A stretch of DNA of 9,524 nucleotides from Armatimonadetes bacterium UBA5829 (GTDB lineage: Bacteria; Armatimonadota; UBA5829), in NCBI GenBank assembly GCA_002431715.1, contig DJHI01000120.1, positions 1 through 9,524 on the forward strand, in the 5' to 3' direction. Below, piece after piece: positions 5,797-9,524 of the stretch. The notes beneath the pieces were generated by a model. The model saw only the letters and a list, made by a program, of their open reading frames with translations. It was not told where the DNA came from and did no database searches. Both the position numbers and the translations under genes were made by a program. How positions within the stretch are numbered: the first letter of the stretch is position 1; every line of letters begins with the position of its first letter.

Positions 5797-6288
5797 TTAC
5801 ACAGATCGCAACTTTTCAGAATGCGCGTGACACACAGCGAGAGCAAGGGCGTCTGCGGCATCATCAGGTTTGGGCAATTCGCGAAGATTCAAAATTCGCT
5901 GGATCATGAACTGAATCTGCTTCTTTTCAGCTCCGCCATAACCGACCACGGCCTGCTTGACCTCCATCGGCGTATATTCCACCACCGTTAGTCCCCTCTG
6001 AGCCGCGGCGAACTGCATCACGCCGCAAGCCTTGCCGACGGCAATTGCAGTCGTCTGGTTTTTAGCGAAAAACAGCCGCTCCATGACTATTACATCCGGC
6101 TGATACTGGTCGATTATCTTGTTGAGATCGTTATAAATGTCGATAAGGCGATCAGGGATCGACTTCTTGGGGCTGGTCAATATTGCACCGTAGTCGACCA
6201 TTTTCGGGTTGGCACCGATCTTATCGACCACGCCATAACCGGTGGTGGCTGTTCCTGGGTCTAACCCGAGAATACGTAGAGTCTGCAT
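5797..6288 (-). CDS. ruvC: Crossover junction endodeoxyribonuclease RuvC
   Basis: A Holliday-junction resolvase of 163 residues, the usual family length (about 155-175). It works as a dimer, needs Mg2+, and cuts four-way junctions with RuvAB during recombination repair. The catalytic carboxylates are all visible: Asp10 in GLDPGTATTGYG, Glu70 in IVMERLFFAKN, and Asp143 and Asp146 in PDDAADALALA. KNQTTAIAVGKACGV and PMEVKQAVVGYGGAEKKQI are also typical. No clear ribosome site precedes the ATG, which lies 36 bases after the transporter stop, so translation may depend on the upstream gene. ruvA and ruvB are not next to it in this window; being last in a metal-transport operon is an unusual setting. 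Confidence 0.97.
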   Translation of the reverse strand: MQTLRILGLDPGTATTGYGVVDKIGANPKMVDYGAILTSPKKSIPDRLIDIYNDLNKIIDQYQPDVIVMERLFFAKNQTTAIAVGKACGVMQFAAAQRGLTVVEYTPMEVKQAVVGYGGAEKKQIQFMIQRILNLRELPKPDDAADALALAVCHAHSEKLRSV

Positions 6289-6324
6289 GAGAGCATTCTA
6301 CAAGTGAAATCTCATTCGGTCAAA

Positions 6325-7566
6325 TCACCCCAGCCCGAATACCAGACCAATCAGCCATGCTGCGGTCATCACAATAAGCACTATTGCCATTGCCCAAACC
6401 GCAATGTTGTAGATTTTTGAGTTAGTAAACGAGCCCATAACGTCTTTCCGGTTAATGAGCTTGAGCATAAAGATCAAAATGACCGGTAGCAGTATTCCGC
6501 TGATGGCCTGGGCATTTATCATTATCTGGATCAAACCTTGGTTCGGCAGCAGAACGACAAGAACGCCGAATAGTATGCTGAATGTATAGATGCTGTAGAA
6601 GATCGGTGCCTCTTTGAATTTGCGCGAGACCCCGATCTCCCAGCCGAACGCTTCGCTGTAAGTATAGGCGGTCGATAAAGGCAGCACAGCCGCCGCAAGC
6701 AGAGATGCGTTGAAAAGACCGACGGCAAAGAGAATCTCGGCGTATTTTCCTGCAACCGGCTCAAGCGCGCGTGCTATTTGCGAGGCGGTAATTTCGGCTC
6801 CATGCACCTTGCCGTATACAGTCGCACCCGCGGCCACGATGATGAAAAACGACACCAGATCGGTCATGAATGCGCCTACATATACATCCCACTTCTGATA
6901 GACGTAGTTTTGCACACGCACACCCTTGTCCACTACCGTCGCCTGCAGGAAAAACTGCATCCAGGGAGTTATGGTCGTTCCGATGACTGCGATTGCCAGG
7001 AACATAAATGCCGGGTTTGTGTTGATTTGCGGCACAAAAGTAGCATGCATGACCTCGTTCCAATCCGGTTTGGCCATAATTCCCGCCACAATATATGTCG
7101 CGTATAATATCGTAAGAGCCATGAAGACCCGTTCGACTGTCTTGAACGTGCCTTTAACCACTAAAAGCCATATGACTACTGCGGCGACAGGCACTGAAAA
7201 ATAACGGGAGATTCCAAAGAGTTCCAGACTTGCGGCGATACCGGCGAACTCGGCGGAGGTGGTGGCGAGGTTAGCAACAAGAAGCGTGCCAAGCGCGAAC
7301 ATAGTCCACTTGACACCGAAGTTCTCGCGGATAAGCTCCCCGAGACCCTTCTGAGTGACCACGCCCATCCTGGCGCACATTTCCTGAATCATCGCCAGCA
7401 CGAATGTGATCAGCACGATGATCCAGAGGAGGTCGTAACGATATAAAGCGCCCGCTACCGAATATGTGGTTATCCCGCCCGCATCGTTGTCTGCGGCGGC
7501 GGTTATTATCCCCGGCCCGATGACGGCAAGAAACATCAGCAGCCGGCTGCGGCTCAGTCGCCTCAT
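6325..7566 (-). CDS. NRAMP-related divalent metal transporter, probable Mg2+ type
   Basis: A polytopic inner-membrane protein of 413 residues with about 11 hydrophobic segments and the SLC11/NRAMP fold. TM1 reads GPGIITAAADNDAGG (17-31). Aligned with the canonical DPGN, Asp28 is kept but Asn is replaced by Gly31. TM6 reads GTTITPW (196-202) where canonical manganese/iron NRAMPs have a Met-Pro-His motif, so the metal-liganding Met is Thr200 and His is Trp202. Loss of the soft Met ligand is characteristic of the NRAMP-related magnesium transporters (NrmA/NRMT type), so Mg2+ uptake is more likely than Mn2+; this is inference. AAGGGGG about seven bases before the ATG supports the start. It lies 189 bases downstream of a soluble MgtE-like sensor on the same strand, with no terminator seen between them, and 36 bases before ruvC. 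Confidence 0.9.
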   Translation of the reverse strand: MRRLSRSRLLMFLAVIGPGIITAAADNDAGGITTYSVAGALYRYDLLWIIVLITFVLAMIQEMCARMGVVTQKGLGELIRENFGVKWTMFALGTLLVANLATTSAEFAGIAASLELFGISRYFSVPVAAVVIWLLVVKGTFKTVERVFMALTILYATYIVAGIMAKPDWNEVMHATFVPQINTNPAFMFLAIAVIGTTITPWMQFFLQATVVDKGVRVQNYVYQKWDVYVGAFMTDLVSFFIIVAAGATVYGKVHGAEITASQIARALEPVAGKYAEILFAVGLFNASLLAAAVLPLSTAYTYSEAFGWEIGVSRKFKEAPIFYSIYTFSILFGVLVVLLPNQGLIQIMINAQAISGILLPVILIFMLKLINRKDVMGSFTNSKIYNIAVWAMAIVLIVMTAAWLIGLVFGLG

Positions 7567-7755
7567 ATCGCAACCCCCTTTCTTGATTTAGTAATTTATA
7601 ACTGTGACCAGATATTGGGTTGATGAACGAAAACAGTTGAAGTGGTTCTGGGCTCTCCACTCTCCGCTCTCCGCTCTCTACTACGCGCGAAGGAGGGTTA
7701 GGGACGTCTCCCTGGTCTCCACTCTCGATTTTTTGTTGATGACTTTCCACTTATA
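7567..7755 (-). other. Intercistronic region of the sensor-transporter pair
   Basis: On the coding (minus) strand I see no terminator after the sensor gene and no convincing promoter for the transporter: TATAAA near 7600 lacks a -35. The region is largely made of the purine-rich heptamer repeat listed separately. I looked for an M-box Mg2+ riboswitch and did not recognise one. Confidence 0.5.
7653..7752. repeat. Degenerate heptamer repeat, consensus CTCTCCR
   Basis: Four adjacent 7-base units keep exact phase from 7653 to 7680 (CTCTCCA, CTCTCCG twice, then CTCTCTA). Two more appear at 7715-7728 (GTCTCCA and CTCTCGA), and a related word ACTTTCCACTT closes the region at 7742-7752. On the coding strand of the operon this reads as repeated GGAGAG, a Shine-Dalgarno-like purine tract. 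Words are shared with 3011-3031. Confidence 0.65.
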
Positions 7756-9012
7756 TCAGCTCCAGATTTTCGGCACACGCCTGCGTCTTCCTTCGGGCGT
7801 GATCTCTTCCAGAATGTCGTCGACTGTAATGATTCCCTGCAGCTCGTTTTCTTCATCCACAACCGGAACGGCGAGCAGGTTATAGTCGCTCAAAGTCTGC
7901 AGAATCTTCTCCACATCGGCATCCAGATGCACGTGGATAACGTTAGAGACCATAATATCTTCGATCTTGGTCTCGGGTTGAGCTACGATTAAATCTCGCA
8001 GCGACAGTACCCCGACAAGATGCTCGTTTGAATCGACTACATACACATAGTAAACCGTCTCGGCGCTCGGCTCAAGCTCGCGTAGACGGTCGATAGTCTG
8101 CTGCGCGGTCATATCCTTTGAGATAGCCACATACTCGGTGGTCATCAGACCTCCGGCCGTGTTATCTTCATATGCGAGAAGCTCCTTAACGTCTTCGGCC
8201 TCTTCAGGTTCCATCTCCTCGAGGATATCCTCACGGCGTTCGGCGCTTATGTCTCCCAAAACGTCTGCAGCTTCATCCGGCTCCATCTCCTCGAGGATAT
8301 CGGCAGCCAGCTCATCTTCAAGGTTTTCAACTATGGACGCCTGCACTTCCGGGTCAGCCTCGGTAAGAACCTCTGCGGCGGTCTCGACATCGAGCGTCTC
8401 CATCATATCCGCTCTTTGATGCGGATCGAGATCATTCAGGATTCGAGCGATGTCAGAAGGGTGCAATGCGCCGAGCCTTTCAGCAGAGACCTTCAATTTC
8501 AATCGGCCGAGCCCGCGCTCAAAAGCCTCGACATCATGCCAGGCGATAACCCGCGAACTGGGTTTTATCCTGATTATTTTGGAGAGCTTATCAGCGACAT
8601 GCATCAGCCCCATACGCCTCAAGAGGCCGCGAGCGCCTGTATCTACCCCGACCAGATAAAGCCTGCCTGCGGACGGCTCGACACGCACGTCATTGACTCG
8701 AACGACGCGATAATCGTGCACGTCCACAATCTGCTTGTCCATTATATTTGTCTTCAAAAGCAGGTCTTCATCGGTTATCTCGTAATCCTTGACCTGATCG
8801 ATAGGCACAGCCAGAGAGAATCGCTCCGATTCCTCATTATAAGCAAACGACTCCCAGGCTATGTTTCTGATCTGACGCCTGCCGGTACGGACGACCACAG
8901 CCGATATGACGGGCAGATGAGGCGCTGGAGACGCGATGAGGTCATCGAGTTTGCCGAACTCCCTGCCGCCTGGGTCCTTTATCGTTTGTCCGATCACGAA
9001 TGAAAGATACAT
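7756..9012 (-). CDS. Soluble PRC-barrel / MgtE N-domain / CBS-pair protein
   Basis: A 418-residue, highly acidic protein without membrane segments. Order: a PRC-barrel-like N-terminal region (about 4-90, FVIGQTIKDPGGREFGKLDDL) with a second related stretch to about 165; an MgtE_N-type helical domain (about 183-285) ending YEDNTAGGLMTTEYVAI, nearly diagnostic of MgtE; and two CBS motifs (about 290-345 and 350-405). In full MgtE these domains sense cytosolic Mg2+ and close the channel, but the channel is absent here. The helical domain holds a near-duplication of DILEEMEP. With the NRAMP-related transporter next in line, a role as its separate Mg2+ sensor or gate is the best inference. The start ATG has only a weak AAAAAGG two bases upstream, but homology begins at residue 5, so little room exists for another start. 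Confidence 0.9.
   Translation of the reverse strand: MYLSFVIGQTIKDPGGREFGKLDDLIASPAPHLPVISAVVVRTGRRQIRNIAWESFAYNEESERFSLAVPIDQVKDYEITDEDLLLKTNIMDKQIVDVHDYRVVRVNDVRVEPSAGRLYLVGVDTGARGLLRRMGLMHVADKLSKIIRIKPSSRVIAWHDVEAFERGLGRLKLKVSAERLGALHPSDIARILNDLDPHQRADMMETLDVETAAEVLTEADPEVQASIVENLEDELAADILEEMEPDEAADVLGDISAERREDILEEMEPEEAEDVKELLAYEDNTAGGLMTTEYVAISKDMTAQQTIDRLRELEPSAETVYYVYVVDSNEHLVGVLSLRDLIVAQPETKIEDIMVSNVIHVHLDADVEKILQTLSDYNLLAVPVVDEENELQGIITVDDILEEITPEGRRRRVPKIWS
8210..8301. repeat. 20-bp exact direct repeat inside the MgtE_N domain
   Basis: TCCATCTCCTCGAGGATATC occurs at 8210-8229 and 8282-8301, exactly 72 bases (24 codons) apart and in the same frame. It encodes the repeated DILEEME of the helical domain. 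The exact DNA identity suggests a recent duplication or gene conversion within the repeat-built domain, or a shared codon bias. Confidence 0.8.
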
Positions 9013-9033
9013 AGCCTTTTTCTCAACCCATAT

Positions 9034-9062
9034 ACTTTACCGCCCGCACCCAAGAGTGTCAA
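9034..9062 (-). promoter_or_regulatory. Promoter of the sensor-transporter-ruvC operon
   Basis: On the minus strand a perfect TTGACA (9062-9057) is followed after exactly 17 bases by TAAAGT (9039-9034, four of six). Initiation near 9027 gives a leader of only about 15 nt before the ATG at 9012, too short for a riboswitch. Confidence 0.6.
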
Positions 9063-9132
9063 TCTTAAAGGGCTAAAAACACAAATAGATTTTCGTAGGG
9101 TAAACCAACGGTCCTTGCTAATAGCACTAGCC

Positions 9133-9161
9133 TTGTCGGAGAATAAGTGTTACGATTTTAT
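9133..9161 (+). promoter_or_regulatory. Possible promoter of the epimerase gene
   Basis: TTGTCG (9133-9138) and TTTTAT (9156-9161, four of six) are 17 bases apart, giving a leader of about 28 nt. Both hexamers are imperfect, so this is weaker than the other promoters called. Confidence 0.35.
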
Positions 9162-9195
9162 AGTAGGTCTATTCACATCGAAGAGGTTCGTTGAC

Positions 9196-9524
9196 ATGAA
9201 TGTTTTCATAACTGGAGGCTCAGGGTTTCTGGGCATAAATCTGATCCGGTATCTTTTGGAAAAAGGGTGCGAGGTTGTTTCCTACGACATTGCGCCGTTC
9301 GATTATAAGGAGACTGACCGGGTCAAGTGGATAGTCGGCGATATACGGGACCGGGCAGCGGTCATGAAGGTAATGGAGGGGTGTACACATGCTGTCCATT
9401 GTGCAGCCGCCCTGCCGCTTTACAGCAAGGCCGACATATACTCAACGGACATTGACGGCACTCGGAATATAATGGAAGCTGCTGCGAGTATTGGGCTGGA
9501 GCGAGTCGTTCAGATATCATCTAC
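9196..9524 (+). CDS. NAD-dependent sugar epimerase/dehydratase, 5' part
   Basis: The first 109 codons of an extended short-chain dehydrogenase/reductase; the gene continues past the window end. MNVFITGGSGFLGINLIRYL is the Rossmann beta-alpha start with the TGGSGFLG dinucleotide loop. The acidic residue ending the second strand (SYDIAP) suggests NAD rather than NADP. VGDIRD, then HCAAALPL and DIDGTRNIMEAA, are the usual next family segments, and the last visible residues VVQISS lead into the catalytic Ser/Thr region; the Tyr-x3-Lys pair is not yet reached. GAGG at 9183-9186, nine bases upstream, fits a ribosome site. Relatives act on nucleotide sugars for cell-surface polysaccharide; substrate cannot be told from this part. 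It is divergent from the Mg2+ operon. Confidence 0.92.
   Translation, partial: MNVFITGGSGFLGINLIRYLLEKGCEVVSYDIAPFDYKETDRVKWIVGDIRDRAAVMKVMEGCTHAVHCAAALPLYSKADIYSTDIDGTRNIMEAAASIGLERVVQISS

Noticed and set aside
7567..7755. M-box magnesium riboswitch before the NRAMP-related gene
   Set aside because: Expected because some relatives have one, but the spacer is mostly heptamer repeat and I see neither the conserved core nor a terminator/antiterminator pair. A covariance search would settle it.
8416..9003. 195-codon plus-strand frame opposite the sensor gene
   Set aside because: Antisense shadow of a gene with clear MgtE_N and CBS homology; no domain or ribosome site of its own.

Overview
The window reads as ordinary chromosome from a free-living bacterium, with moderate GC, strong GGAGG or AAGGAG ribosome sites and clear sigma70-type promoters. 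The best guess for lineage is Armatimonadota or a neighbouring environmental phylum. That rests mainly on the orphan prepilin at 4132-4833, whose post-cleavage segment ([16 protein letters not shown]) and C-terminal H-X9-DG motif are typical of the expanded pseudopilin families of Armatimonadota, Planctomycetota and Lentisphaerota. Lineage is inference, not proof.

Layout. 1-243 is a non-coding leader holding a short heptamer repeat. 244-2922 (+) is pyruvate, phosphate dikinase, closed by a strong terminator. 2923-3294 is a spacer with two dispersed-repeat fragments, a promoter and a possible 41-codon leader ORF that overlaps the next start by ATGA. 3295-4011 (+) is an unrecognised multi-pass membrane protein. 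It converges on the prepilin at 4132-4833 (-). The prepilin and a secreted cyclophilin (5159-5746, +) diverge across 4834-5158. That spacer holds a compact, apparently non-coding transcription unit: an extended -10 promoter inside a perfect inverted repeat, about 70 nt of transcript with a doubled anti-Shine-Dalgarno motif, and an intrinsic terminator. It is the best candidate here for something undescribed.

From 9062 leftwards runs a probable minus-strand operon: a soluble PRC-barrel/MgtE_N/CBS protein (7756-9012), an NRAMP-related transporter (6325-7566) and RuvC (5797-6288). The transporter lacks the canonical NRAMP Asn, Met and His of the metal site. Its partner is the magnesium-sensing half of MgtE without the channel. 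Together they suggest a magnesium uptake system with a separate sensor subunit. A divergent NAD-dependent sugar epimerase/dehydratase starts at 9196 and runs off the window.

No tRNA, rRNA, CRISPR array, insertion sequence or phage gene was seen. Promoters, terminators and the RNA are predictions read by eye.
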